Source: Acanthochromis polyacanthus
Taxonomy: Eukaryota; Chordata; Actinopteri; Pomacentridae
NCBI RefSeq assembly: GCF_021347895.1
Contig: NC_067129.1
Location: 36,654,104-36,718,103 of the forward strand
Direction: 5' to 3'
DNA length: 64,000 nt
Shown in pieces: positions 9,966-44,028 of this stretch. The position numbers and the translations under genes were made by a program. Under the pieces are notes generated by a model that was not told the origin of the DNA, made no database searches, and saw only the letters and a list, made by a program, of their open reading frames with translations. Position 1 is the stretch's first letter, and the number at the start of each line of letters is the position of its first letter.

Positions 9966-12749
9966 TGTCAGCTTAGCTTTCAGGTAGGGCTGGTGATGGT
10001 CACACGCATGCACTAAATCATAAAATATTTGGCTGCAAGACTAAAATATGCATTAATCTCATAAAGTGTTGACACCCCTTCCGTGGAGTTAAACAATGAG
10101 AATAAATGCAGAAAAAAAAACCTTATCAACAGGCACAGTCCCTCATAATACCTGAGTATCCAGACAATGAGTGACAGCAGCTTCCCTCGGTGAACAATCT
10201 GGGGTCACTTCTCAAACCGATCCTGGAACGGTCACGGCACCATTGTAATGGACGTGTGTGGGTTCCTCTGCAAGTCTGCCTTCACACCTGTTATTGTTGT
10301 CCTGCATTGTGTTCTTTTCTTTTCCTTTTCTCATCGTGTTGTAAATAGACAGGCCTGCAAGATGCTGCTAAACATATGTTTAATTCCTGTCTCTCTCAAT
10401 GTGCAGAAAATGTCCATTAATCATGTGTCCATACGCTGCTCCATCTCTCTAATGTGCAGATAATGTCCCTTAATCATGTTTCCATACCGCTGCTCAGTCT
10501 TTCCTTAACGTGAAAATACTGTCCATTCATCTCATGATGATCTCCAACGTAAAAAGTCAATTCGACCTGTGTCGATCTCCAACGTAAAAAGTCCATTCGG
10601 CCTGTGTCGATCTTCAACGTAAAAAGTCCGATTGGCTGTGTCTAGCTTCCCGCTTCGTCAATCCGACGTTCCATCCTCACTTCCAACGCATAGTCATGAT
10701 CGCATCAAAACCGTGATCTCTTAAAGAGACAGTAATAACTCCAACAACAATGAAAAATAGAATAGATTTTAAACACTGTCGAAAACCCAAAGGGGGCCAG
10801 TAATCCTCCAACCCCCAACCAAATAAATTAATTGATCGTCAGAGAATCACTGGACCCCCAGCTCTCCGTCTAACGGGTCCAGATCTACAGCCCAGTGGGG
10901 TCTGACCCAGATGGGTTCTGAAGAACATTTAAGCTGGTATTCAAGGAAAATTCGCCTAGCTTCTAACTGCCTTCATCCAGCCGCCTGCTTCCTCTGATAA
11001 TTAATTTAACTGAGTAGCCACTATCGAATGGTCAAATTAACTACCAGTCACGTCTGTTAATGGCAGCTTTTCCTCTCATGGGTTTGGCACTTGGTAAGTT
11101 GCTAGGTTAAAGTTTAGAGGTTAGGAAAAAAACCCAAGGATATGTTTGTAATAGGCCACCCTCGGCCCCAAAGACCAGTAACCTTTCTGAACCTTTTTTA
11201 GATGTAATGCACACATTAACCTGACTTTTTACCACCAGAGAAAATATTCAGAATTAATCATTGTGATAGGGATAAAGTGAATTTCTATTCTGTTAATTCT
11301 AATTGCAGAAAAAATGTTTATTATAGTATTTTAGCAAGGGCGTAGCAATAGCTCTTAATCATCAGACAATTAATTAAACATCACTATTCTTTCAATGGCT
11401 TGACACGACTCATAAGTGGAACTATGCTTTCATAAAAGAGAAGAAATAATCACTTAGATTATATAATTTGGAGGGGGAGAGCAGCCGGCTTGGCCGTAGT
11501 CGACTGCTCACCTGAAATCCAACAAGCCTTTGAGACCCGCCAGGGCCCAGAGGGAAGTGGATGGGGGTTCGGTCCAGATTTAGATCTGCATGTATCCAAT
11601 TTGGTTGTTTGGGCCAGATAAAAACTTTGTTAGTCCATTCTGGTGTTGATCCTCAAGGAGAAGATAGAGTTCAGTAATGTTCCTTCAGCCAGCATGTCAC
11701 AAAATGAGGTGGCGAACCCGAGCAGAAAACCACACTCTGCCGAGGCAGAGGCAGGTGAAGAGAGTGAGTTATTGAGGGAAGGTGGGAGATTTGTGGAGGG
11801 GTGAAAAGCCAGAGAGGAATACGTGGAGGAGAGGAGTCCGGGGATAGAGCGGTGGAGCCGGGGATCAGAGGGCAGCGAGCGGGCAGTGCGGAACGGAGTG
11901 TGGAGGTCGGGAGGGTGGGCGCTCGCGGCGGCAGGCCGGCAGAAGACAGGGAAACCATAGGAGGGAAGCCAGACGTAGAGGGTCCGGGGTGGTGAGGCTG
12001 CAGGAGGATCCAGGGGTCCAGGAAGGGGAGCCGAGAGGGAAATCCGGAGGGGAACACGAGGAGAAAGGCAGGACAGGAGGAGATCCGGGCAGCTGGGTGA
12101 TTCTGGGTAAAAAGGAGAACAGAAGGCATTAGAAATAGAACTGACCATAAATGGGTTTAAGTGGCGAGAGGGAAACTGACTGTGTGGCAGGAGTTTACGA
12201 TCTGGCGAGTTGTGGGTGCAGGAACCAGTCTTTTATTGTGAGAAGTGTAATCACTGGATGAGCCACAGCTGTCCAGATTCAGGGGAGGTGGCTAATCACC
12301 TGAGTGGAGGTAGCCATGTGGCTGCACTCCACTTGGTGCAGCGCTGAGGAGAGAGAGGAGCAACAGAGGGAGAGGAGAGAGGAGAGAGGAGCAAGAGAGG
12401 GAGAGAAAGGGGGGAGACAGATGGGAAAAAGGGATTTGGGATGCCAGGTGGGAATGGGGGGAAACGAGGAGGAGGCCCTGACACAGCATTATTTTTAGAT
12501 CACAGTTCCATAATCCTCAAACAGCTCAGAAAAAGCAGTACTTTCGTCCATAATTCCAATAGAACAGTTATTCCGTAGCAGATCATGTTGAATCCCCCAT
12601 CTGGAGTTGTGTGATAAAATCCCCTTTGCTCAGAGCATTTCTACCCTGGTTTGCATCAAGTGACTACCACCCAACGACTCCCAACTTGCGTCTCAATCAG
12701 GTGTAATTTATAGTGAACTGAACCTTTTGCATATGCAATGAATGCACCA
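9966..12749. other. Unclassified repeat-like sequence without a supported gene
   Basis: No coding exon could be recognised. The stretch holds a short tandem array at 10540-10650, unassigned mid-GC sequence at 10740-11640, and a purine-rich zone at 11760-12480 (GA-rich on plus, including simple GAGAG runs at 12345-12410). The open frames in the purine-rich zone are compositional. It lies within what would be an upstream amot intron if the 5' amot exons are left of the window. Confidence 0.4.
10540..10650. repeat. Tandem repeat, three units of about 36 bp
   Basis: The units share CTCCAACGTAAAAAGTC (or CTTCAACGTAAAAAGTC) followed by an ATTCG-type core and CCTGTGTCGAT. Three consecutive, slightly diverged copies are visible. 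There is no spacer diversity, so this is a short minisatellite rather than a CRISPR-like array. Confidence 0.7.
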
Positions 12750-14457
12750 TTAAATAACATAGCAGTGCAAGCAACGGGAAACGGGACTCAGGTAGCGTCT
12801 CCAGAATAAAATCCCCTCCTCATTCATCTGAGACTGAAAGAAGGGGTCAGACTGTACTTCGCACAGTTCCACCTGCAGCCCTGTGGGTTGCTTACTGACT
12901 ACAGCAGAGAGGAGGGCCGTGAATAGCGCAGTTCGTGGCTGCAAGGCATGGAAGTCTTGGAAGCGATCACTGAACTGCTGTAGCAGAGTTTCTATATCGG
13001 CTCTGTACTTTGGAAATATTTTTTCACATGCAGGGACGTCTCTGCACATCTCTTCACAGGAGAGAAAGTGTGCCAGTGTGCCAAATCCATGAAGACGCGG
13101 ATGAGAAACCGTCTTGGAACAGTTCCAGTTTGCGCCAAAAGGGGTTCATGTGTGCGTACAGGTCCGGCACAGTTTGGCATCTCCCCTGCAGCTGTATGTT
13201 AAAGTGATTTAAATATGAGGTGATATTGGTAGTAAAAGCCATATCGCACAGAAAAGCTGTGTCCCGGAGTTTGCAGCAGTATGCACTCGTATCACAGCAA
13301 AGACGCTCCTCCAAAAACACAGGGAGTTCAGTGTGCAGCGCAAAAACCTCTCCAAACACTTTCCGTGGCTCATCCGTCTGATGTGCATCTGTAAATCTCC
13401 ATTGGCGGCATTCACCGCTTCCAAAAAGGCAATAAACTTTCTATGATTGAAAGCCCTGTTTCACCCTTGAATAAGATTAGTAACTTTGGTCACTAAATCC
13501 ATGACGTGGCCGAAGTTCATTGTCTTTGCACAGAGGACCTCCTGGACATTAAAAATAAATAATACTAAGACTATGGAAATTGTTTGCACACAGATTATAA
13601 TAAATTCCTTAAACAGAATCAAATCAATAGTCACCCACCTGATGTATGATGCAGTGCAGTACGGGACAGTCTCCGCCATTCTGATGGAGGAGCCCAGCAA
13701 ATTCAGTGCGTCTTCCCTGCATGGACGGCGCGCCATTGGTCATGATGGCTGAAAGTTTGCTAAAGCCCCCATGCTCATTTACTACTGTTTTTACAGCGCT
13801 GAATATGTCCGTGCCCTTTGTGGTCTCATGCAAAGACACCAGTTCTAGTTTCACCTCTTGCACTTGAACTGTCAATGGTTCTTGTGAAAATGAGGAGCTG
13901 GCTCACATCTGTCACATCTGTACTCTCATCAAGCGTCAGGGAGAAATATTTGCTGTCATTCATTACTTGTTTTAGCTTTTCCCCAACATGATTTTGAATA
14001 TCGAAAATTCTTCGTGTCACCGTGCGACGAGACAGAGATACCGTTTCAAAGTATTTAGCCATGTTGTCATCTTCTAAAGATTTAGCCATCTCTATTGCAC
14101 ACTGCTTTACCATCTGGCTGTCGGACAGGGGCTTCTTTACTTTATCTAGTTCAAGGGTAACAACATAAGAGGCCTTGAGAGCTGACTCCTGTGCAGTGGT
14201 GGTTTTGGGGAAAAGGCTCTGCTGTCAGTGAATTTTCCCTTTGAGGTCAGCGACGATAGCGGCTCTAGCAGCTCCGGTGTATTTTTCAAATTTGTCTTTG
14301 CACATGGTGTTGTAGTTAAATTAAAATCTTTCATGGCTGATTTTGTTTCAAGACACACTAAATACATTGGTTTGCCTTTGAATTCTGTGAAGAAGTAATC
14401 AGCTTTCCTGTCTCGCCTGAAAGATGCAGTTTTGGCGCGGACATCTTTGCTTCTCAA
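12750..14457 (-). pseudogene. GTF2IRD2-like hAT (Charlie-type) transposase, decayed
   Basis: A minus-strand coding series broken over several frames: 14457-14146, 14113-13826, 13875-13624, 13541-13461, 13424-13209, 13359-13054 and 13049-12750. Landmarks are LTLDESTDVTDVSQLLIF, IMTNGAPSM, LHCIIHQ, AKTMNFGHVMDLV and CDMAFTTNITSYLNHFNI. This pattern belongs to the hAT transposase family that also gave rise to vertebrate GTF2IRD2 C-terminal domains. In-frame stops and shifts make this copy non-functional. A preserved 97-nt intron lies at 13542-13638. Confidence 0.7.
13542..13638 (-). other. Spliceosomal intron within the hAT transposase pseudogene
   Basis: On the minus strand the coding sequence CATCAG is followed by GTGGGTGAC and ends in a T-rich tract with ATGTCCAG before GAGGTCCTC. 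Removing 13542-13638 joins HCIIHQ directly to EVLCAKTMNFGHVMD, restoring continuous homology. The 97-nt size and AT-richness fit a short vertebrate intron. Its presence shows the copy moved as DNA, not through an mRNA. Confidence 0.65.
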
Positions 14458-14833
14458 AGATTAGCTGCCTCCTGTGTTCAATGAAGAAGAGAGCAGCTAC
14501 TTGCCGAGCTAAAGGGCTTTTGCGTCTCTAGCGGTTGGAGGCAAAATTACACCTGTGGTCGAGACAGTCTGCTGCTTCAAAAGCAGTGAAGCCAACAATT
14601 AAAAATTTTAATTAGAAATGAATTCGCAGGCTGCACCAGATGACGCTGCGGGCCGCCAGTTGCCCATCCCTGTTTTAAAGTGTATTTCAATTAAGTCATC
14701 TGTATCTCTACAAAATGTGTTTTTCTTCCATCAAAAAGACATAATATAATCCAGTCACAGCAAACATTCCTGTACATGACACACAGAGAACAGATATGTG
14801 CAGCAGACCATGTATGGGCTGAGGATTACTGAA

Positions 14834-14898
14834 GTTGGGAGATTTTGGTTGTTTTATATACTGCCTCAATGTATATAAAACAACCAAAATCTCCCAAC
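14834..14898. repeat. Perfect 27-bp inverted repeat with 11-nt loop
   Basis: Arm 1 (14834-14860, beginning GTTGGGAGATTTTGG) is the exact reverse complement of arm 2 (14872-14898). The loop is CTGCCTCAATG. Transcribed in either direction it would form a stable hairpin. It lies 96 bases upstream of an amot exon, in intron sequence. It could be a miRNA-like hairpin, a foldback MITE remnant or a chance local inversion; the sequence cannot decide. Confidence 0.8.
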
Positions 14899-14994
14899 TG
14901 AAGCAGAATGTTTCATACTTGAAAAAATTCTAACACTATTATTGTTAAATGTAACTGTGTGCCTGTGCCTGTGCGTGTGCGTGTGTGTGTGTAG

Positions 14995-36660
<21,666 letters not shown>

Positions 36661-38318
36661 TCCCGTTGCTCTGGAAGTAAACATTATCCAAGTGAGTGAC
36701 AAGATGGTAGCTTCATCAGAAGAAACATCACAAGACAAATAAACCACCATCTCTTCCTTCTAATGTGCAGCTCTGTTTGTGTTGACAGATCTGCAGTGAG
36801 ATATTTTTAAACCTGTGTTTACATGTAAATTCACTCAAACCCTCACTGGAGGTTTTATACATGGCCTCCATCCATTCGCTGAATCATTGTTTGTCTTTAT
36901 ACTAGATGATGGACAATGAAGAAAGGAATCAGAAAGCAAAAAGTGCAACACCCCTACCTGTCTCATCTCAGTTATTCTAAAACCGTGTGTGAATGAAATG
37001 GTGACTGGAACTAAAAATGCCACAGTTCAGAGCCTCGTATTTATTTTTCTAATGCAACTTTATAAGATGCCTTTGACACTGTCTTGTTCACAGTGATGGG
37101 GAAGGTTAACTTTGTGAATGGTCATGATGGAGCAACAGAGGTTGGTCAGACCATTTTCATTAGTGTGTATGCCTCAAAAAATTCAACACAATGGCGAAAA
37201 CGATACGAAAAGGACAAACCGGAGGGCCATAGTCCTTGTCACAGTGAGAATGCACATCAACACAACACACACATACACAGGTGTATTTTTAGCTTTAACA
37301 TTAAGGTGAAGGATTTATTTTGTCACTCTTGGTGTTTCTTGGTGTGACTCTACTTTTTTGACCTATTAAATGTACACACTGTTACATAGTGTACAGCTTA
37401 CTGTGGCATCAGTAGTTCTGCACATTTGGAAACATTAGCAACAGTACCATGTAAACATTTTTTCATTTACAACATGCAAGCAAGAAATCATGAAAGAAGA
37501 AGCAACTTGTTCCTGCTTGATCTCTAAACTCTCCTGTGTAGTGTTGATGGAGGTTAGCTTAGGTGGACCAGATACACTGGCTACCTTTTGCTGTACTACT
37601 TATGTTTTAAGAGTGTTTCTTTTTTGCTATATTACTTTAAGAAGTCTGAATCATTAGGTATTGTATGTATGTGTGAAGCTTATTTTTATTTTTGCTGTAG
37701 TTAGACGTAGCACTTGGGTAATTAGAAAGTATGTAAACTAGTAATATGCTGAAAAAAACATTAACTATGTAAATAAGGTATTCACGGTGTTTATGTGCTG
37801 GTTGTGTATGTGTAGGGTGTGTTAGATTTTCAGAGTTCCTGAATTAGTACGTTTAGATGTAGCCCTTCAAACAGCAGACTCCATGTTTGTTACAAACTAA
37901 GTGGCATCTCATTTGCCCTGTTTGATACTGGCACAACCATCACATGGGTACTGGTAATAAGAAAAAGCTTCCTGAGGAAAACTGCTTGATTTATTGAGCT
38001 TTGCTATTTTGCTATCTAATTTTACAAATTTGTCACAAAATCTGCTCTACGCCTTCTCCCTGTGCACAAGTAGGAAACCCTGATCGGTGTAGGTGCTGTT
38101 ATTGTTGCATCTGTTTTCAGTGACAACAAATGCTCATTTGCTGTCAGGGATGAATTAAGAAATATACCTGGATGGATTTAGCTATTTTGAAAACAAAAAA
38201 GTCATTTTCACTTGGGCAAACAGAGAATGGTTCTTTAACTTTAAAAAGATGATAGCCTAGCAACCTTTCCTTCTGAAACCTAAGCCACCTGAGGTCAAAA
38301 GGCTGCATGGGTCAGTAC
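36661..38318. other. amot 3'UTR candidate and intergenic sequence
   Basis: Begins with the probable amot 3'UTR (AATAAA at about 36737). The rest is AT-rich with no convincing gene. Short open frames lack conserved features. Confidence 0.45.
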
Positions 38319-38719
38319 TAGGGGTGTACGAAATTTCGCAAAATAAAAAATGACTAAATAAAATTCAAAGACGCACGAAATAAAAGCACAAAATAAAAAA
38401 AAAATGCAAAGGGGCGCCGTGCACCACTGAGACTGATGATTTTTGACCTTCCTCGCCTACCGTAGCACAACACTCACTTCAAAATGGAGGAAGATTGAGG
38501 AATTTGTTTTTTTCAAAGAGCATTTATTTTGTACTGATGCAGCATTATTTTTTGTATGTCTGCATAAGGAAGAAAATAAAGAAAATGAGATTTTTTGCAT
38601 AACTTCCTACTGTTGGGGATTTTCTTTAATCCTTATTTCATATCGTGAGTATTTCGTATCGTGAGTCCTGTTTCGTATTTCGTATTGTTTCGTGAGTTGA
38701 CCATTTCGTTACACCCCTA
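38319..38719. mobile_element. hAT MITE with perfect 8-bp target duplication
   Basis: A 401-bp element with ends TAGGGGTGTACGAAAT and ATTTCGTTACACCCCTA, flanked by GTCAGTAC on both sides (38311-38318 and 38720-38727). The interior is AT-rich and repeats TTTCGTATCGTGAGT-like words. No transposase. Confidence 0.85.
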
Positions 38720-38727
38720 GTCAGTAC

Positions 38728-41700
38728 ACATACACACCCATTGCAAGGTCTTTTTTAAACATCCCAAGATGGAATGTGAATTCAACGGCAGCAACGAGGG
38801 ACTGAGAGTCTGATGTTGAGCTTTGTTGGCTGCATGCATGACTGGCTGTAGTCACTCTCATTCAGGATCTTCTTCATTATTGTATATATTCATTCAACAG
38901 CTCATTTCATATGTTTGAAAAGCAAGTTTGAGATATATCTTTTAGCATGATGCGCATCATATCATATCAAAGGTGACGTAAGAATGTTCACTTACTGTAA
39001 ATATTCAGATATTTTGGTACTTGTACTACCGTGCCTACAATCTATTGAACCAGTGAATAGATCAAAACAAACCATGAGACATGAGACATGGGTCAGTACT
39101 AGGCACCATTTCATTGAGTTCGGGTTTCATTCATAGGTTGTTGATATTCACATGAAATGAATGCAACGATGAACAAAGTTCCTGTATTGTCTCTCAAAGT
39201 ATCGTTTGCATTACCTTATACTATGCACAGTAGTGTTGGCTTCCACTGAATTACAGAGGTAGCCTCTAAACCTAGCATCTTATGCTCTTGACCAGGGTTA
39301 ACAAAAATTGATTTATGTTCTCTTTGTAGACAAAATCCTTAAAATAAACTTAAAATACTACCTCCACCTTAAAAAAATCAGCACATATTCAGTCTTACCA
39401 TAGATGAAATAATCTTCAAATAGGGTAATGTCATTGCCCAAGAATTTTGTTGAAGTGATTATATCATGTGACAAATGTTTTCAGTTATTTCAATATGTTG
39501 ACATACAAGTATAGTGTATAAAATTTGGCATAGTACCTTTTGTGTGCAGTACCTGAGCTACTTCACCGAGTTCCTGCCTGTAGCAGCAGTACAAAAAAAT
39601 CTCCCACTTTAAAATAAAGACTGAAAATGTCAATTGAAAACCAAAAATGTTGGACCAAAGAAGGTAAGAATGGTCAGCACACTGATGGAATTTCAAAGAC
39701 AGTAGGAGGATTCTACTGAAGAAAAATTCTTCACAGAACTCAATTAGAAATGCACTGATGTTTTGTAACTGAATATGTATTACATTTACTTGAGACCAAA
39801 ACAAATGATGTTATTTTTCCCCACTGCAGAGATCTACAATCCTTGTGTGTGAAATCTTTAGAAAATCAAGTTGCTTTGTTTCCTGAGGCAGAGCATGCAA
39901 CAGTATATTTTGACTGGAACCTTTATATATAGCGGCAGCACATTGCAGTGGTCCATACATGTTATTCATAGAGATTATAGCCATTATGAAACTGAATGGA
40001 AAAAGCATAATGCTAATGTTAATGTATATTTGTGTTCATAATTTTACCAACTGTTTATTAGAGTCCTTTATCCTGATACTGTAAAATATCTGTGTGTTTT
40101 CATGTGGGCTTAGTTGAAATCGATGAAAATGGACCCTGTGGAAACTGTAACACCTCAGGTGGAACTATTGCAGGGTGATGATAGACTGGAACCTTCAGGA
40201 AGCCAACAGCTTTATTTTCAGATTGATGATAGTTAAGTTACTGAAAGTGTTTCAAAAGTTTAAAACCATATGAACCACTTCCTTAAAGTATAAACAAGTA
40301 CTTAGCCTTGAGACAAACACATTCCACAAAATGTTGTGACCTTTGGAGCCTCTTTCACTTAGACCAGAGTATTTCAAAAATCTTCTTTACATAATTGGCT
40401 GCAGAAGTTCAAATGGCAAATAGTGAAAGGATATGTCATTGGGTTGTGTATTATTTTATTAAAACACAGCACTGTTCAAATTGAAATCTTGTCTTACTGT
40501 TGTAGAGCTCCAACAAACATCACAGTGTGAGCTGATAAAATATATAAGGCTTTAATCAGACCTACATGAAAAAAGAAGAAATTGATTTGCTAAAATTCTT
40601 AGAAAGTAACTGCTTTATGACAAATAGTAATTTATTATTGTAAGGTGCATGCACTGTCAATGCAGAGGTATGCCTACTTGTTAATCATTCCTTCATGGTG
40701 TGTCTCTTGTACAATGTTTTTTGTCATTTAGTCCTGCCTGATGCAGCCAGCTTTGTTTTTGAACCACATTTTAAACGGCCCTGCCCCACTTGTACTATCT
40801 AACATTTTCCCATATGCAGACAAACCAGGGTGACTGCATTTAAAAAAAAAAATACTGACCTCTAAAAAAAATTCTTAACTTCTACAACCTATGCAGTTAC
40901 TACTTAAACTCAAAAAACATTTGACATGCCTTTGAACATATCATGATATGGACAAGTGGTGTTCTTTGTACACATGCAGAAGATCTGAGTTTAAATCTTT
41001 GTCAGGTACTTGTCATAAAACATTTCTGAACTGCCATATCAGTCATTAAAAGCACCTGCTATTACAGATGCAGGGTTAATCATCAACTGTTTGCCAATAA
41101 TGGAACAAATGCCTGGTAAAGAAAAGCTCAGTTCAATCATTGTGAAGTACCAACCGCAAACAAATAATAGAAATGTCCATGTCTGTATTATAGAGACTCC
41201 TATTTAGGGTAACACATTTCTAGTCTGTTTGTATACATGCTGCTTAACGTTGTTATTGCTGTACAATCACACTTATGAAAACATAAAAGCAATTTTTGAT
41301 TAATCATCTGTTTGTTTGTTTTTAACACAACATTCCTTTGAAATGGTTTATAATAGCTGAATGATGTGAGACAGTATCTACAGTATCACAAGGAAGACAG
41401 CATAAATTTATAAAACTACTGACAACTGTTTTAACCCGATATCAGACATGTTATAAAATGTACAAGGTGTGGCTGTTGAATGAGACTAGGTTTATGCCAG
41501 TTGTTTATGCACAGATTATTGGGAAATCATTTACAGTCCTGAAAGGTTCTGCTGAAACTGAATAAAAATGAATTACAGCATTAATGTCATTATTTAATGT
41601 TTCATGTTCTAAATTGCAGGCATTTGAATTTGCTAATTGCATCATTTTGAATGTGCAGTTTCGATTTGAAAACAATTAATTGTCCGGCCCCAGTAAAATG

Positions 41701-42624
41701 AAATTAAATAATTTGTTTTTCTTTCTGTGTAGTTGTTCGGACACACTCCCAAAAAAACATGAAAGTGTCTTACATGAGTTTGTTTTATTAACTCCTACTC
41801 TCTTTCCAAAGAAAACCCAAACTCTGCTTTTGTATCACTGCACACTGAACTTATGTAAACATATTACTGAACATGGTAGAACTCTGTTCCACTATGTACA
41901 AGTAGACAGACTCAGTCAGTGACAGACAGATGATAATAAAGGGTAAGCAAACACTCGCACCAGGAAGATGTCCTGAAACGTTGACTGTGTAGCAGGGGTG
42001 ACGTCGGGTGCGAACACAGGAATAGACGCTGGGCTGTGAGACAGAACCTTCATGGTCATGCTCCGCTACGAAGACCCACAATGTTGGCAGATACCTGGGT
42101 GGTTCGGTACTAGCTAATTGGCTAGCAGAGTGGGTTTGTCCAGTAATAGAGGTTGATCCAGCAGACAGGGAGATAGATGATGGGAGCCTCTATTTGGTTG
42201 GGTCCTTGCCGTCCTCTGTCTTAAGGGCTAATGTTTCCTTACAAAGAAGACTCACTGGCAACATCAGAGAGAGAATCTGGCTCAACACCACCAGACCAAG
42301 ACTAGACAACACAGGCAGGCACTAGACAGCTGGTTAAGGCATGATGGCTAGCCAAAGCAGGAACTACAGCTTGCAGGAGGCCATCAAAGTATGGGGAGCT
42401 GGAAAAGAGACGTAAATCCAAAAAGGCAACAAGCATGGTGAAAAACGGAAGCAAGAAACAAAGAAACACACATAGGTGAATAAACCAAATGCTCAACCTG
42501 ATGATAAACACAAGGAAGAACTCAAGCAGGTGAATAGGAGGCCACACAGAGTAGCATACAACACTTATACTTTTCCTTTTAAACCACTTTTCCTTTCAGC
42601 ATTTCTCTTCAGTGGTTGCCATAG
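38728..42624. other. Intergenic, no gene supported
   Basis: Mostly unique, AT-rich sequence. Short open frames show no domain. The part from 41940 to 42600 is richer in GC and may be a diverged repeat, but I could not classify it. Confidence 0.45.
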
Positions 42625-42974
42625 TAAACTAGATGAGCCCTCAGTAGAGGGCAGAACCACGCCCTCCACTGGCGAAAACCCTGTCCTCCCTATACACATG
42701 ACTTCAGCACTTGTAGAGCTATCAGAACGGACATAGCCACATACATACATACATACAATGCCTTGTGAAAGTATTCGGCCCCCTTGAACTTTTCAACCTT
42801 TAGCCACATTTCAGGCTTCAAACATAAAGATATAAAATTTTAATTTTTTGTCAAGAATCAACAACAAGTGGGACACAATCTTGAAGTGGAACGAATTTTA
42901 TTGGACATTTTTAACTTTTTTAACAAATAAAAACCTGAAAAGTGGAGTGTGCAATATTATTCGGCCCCCTTGCA

Positions 42975-43994
42975 TTAATACTTTGTAGCGCCACCTTTTG
43001 TTGCAATTACAGCTGCAAGTCGCTTGGGGTATGTCTCTATCAGTTTTTCACATTGAGAGACTGAAATTCTTGCCCATTCTTCCTTGCAAAACAGCTCGAG
43101 CTCAGTGAGGTTGGATGGAGAGCGTTTGTGAACACCAGTCTTCAGCTCTGCCCACAGATTCTCGATTGGATTCAGGTCTGGACTTTGACTTGGCCATTCT
43201 AACACCTGGATACGTTTATTTGTGAACCATTCCATTGTAGATTTGGCTTTATGTTTTGGATCATTGTCCTGTTGGAAGATAAATCTCCATCCCAGTCTCA
43301 GGTCTTTTGCAGACTCCAACAGGCTTTCTTCCAGAATGGTCCTGTATTTGGCTCCATTCATCTTCCCATCAATTTTAACCATCTTCCCTGTCCCTGCTGA
43401 AGAAAAGCAGGCCCAAACCATGAGGCTGCCACCACCATGTTTGACAGTGGGGATGGTGTGTTCAGGGTGATGAGCTGTGTTGCTTTTACGCCAAACATAT
43501 CGTTTTGCATTGTGGCCAAAAAGTTCCATTTTGGTTTCATCTGACCAGAGCACCTTCTTCCACATGTTTGGTGTGTCTCCCAGGTGGCTTGTGGCAAACT
43601 TCAAACGAGACTTTTTATGGATATCTTTGAGAAATGGCTTTCTTCTTGCCACTCTTCCATAAAGGCCAGATTTGTGCAGTGTACAACTGATTGTTGTCCT
43701 ATGGACAGACTCTCCCACCTCAGCTGTAGATCTCTGCAGTTCATCCAGAGTGATCATGGGCCTCTTGGCTGCATCTCTGATCAGTCTTCTCCTTGTTCGA
43801 GGTGAAAGTTTAGAGGGACGGCCGGGTCTTGGCAGATTTGCAGTGGTCTGATACTCCTTCCATTTCAATATGATTACTTGCACGGTGCTCCTTGAGATGT
43901 TTAAAGCTTGGGAAATCTTTTTGTATCCAAATCCGGCTTTAAACTTCTCCACAACAGTATCTTGGACCTGCCTGGTGTGTTCCTTGGTCTTCAT
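42975..43994 (-). CDS. Tc1 transposase, DD34E, intact 339 aa
   Basis: Uninterrupted from ATG to stop. N-terminal paired-type DNA-binding region (MKTKEHTRQVQDTVVEKF, FGYKKISQALNISRS, PRPGRPSKLS hook-like motif), then catalytic Asp in LWSDETK, Asp in [10 protein letters not shown] and Glu in LNPIENLW with 34 residues between the last two. It ends GGATKY, as do other fish Tc1 enzymes. The nested insert at 44029-44526 lies upstream of its start codon and leaves the coding frame whole. Confidence 0.9.
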   Translation of the reverse strand: MKTKEHTRQVQDTVVEKFKAGFGYKKISQALNISRSTVQVIILKWKEYQTTANLPRPGRPSKLSPRTRRRLIRDAAKRPMITLDELQRSTAEVGESVHRTTISCTLHKSGLYGRVARRKPFLKDIHKKSRLKFATSHLGDTPNMWKKVLWSDETKMELFGHNAKRYVWRKSNTAHHPEHTIPTVKHGGGSLMVWACFSSAGTGKMVKIDGKMNGAKYRTILEESLLESAKDLRLGWRFIFQQDNDPKHKAKSTMEWFTNKRIQVLEWPSQSPDLNPIENLWAELKTGVHKRSPSNLTELELFCKEEWARISVSQCEKLIETYPKRLAAVIATKGGATKY

Positions 43995-44028
43995 GATGCT
44001 CTCTGCACTTTAAACAGAACCCTGAGAC

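Larger units (their letters stand above)
12750..14672 (-). mobile_element. hAT (Charlie-type) DNA transposon remnant
   Basis: The 5' end on the minus strand reads CAGGGATGGGCAACTGGCGG, starting at 14672, a typical Charlie/hAT terminal inverted repeat. The matching 3' terminal repeat was not found left of 12750, so that end is truncated or diverged. The body contains the decayed transposase described separately. Confidence 0.6.

Noticed and set aside
10540..10650. Possible CRISPR-like array
   Set aside because: Units are contiguous, without distinct spacers, and the genome is a vertebrate's.
11630..12498. Ser/Pro-rich minus frames and Arg/Glu-rich plus frames
   Set aside because: Purine-biased composition produces both; no domain or splice signals.
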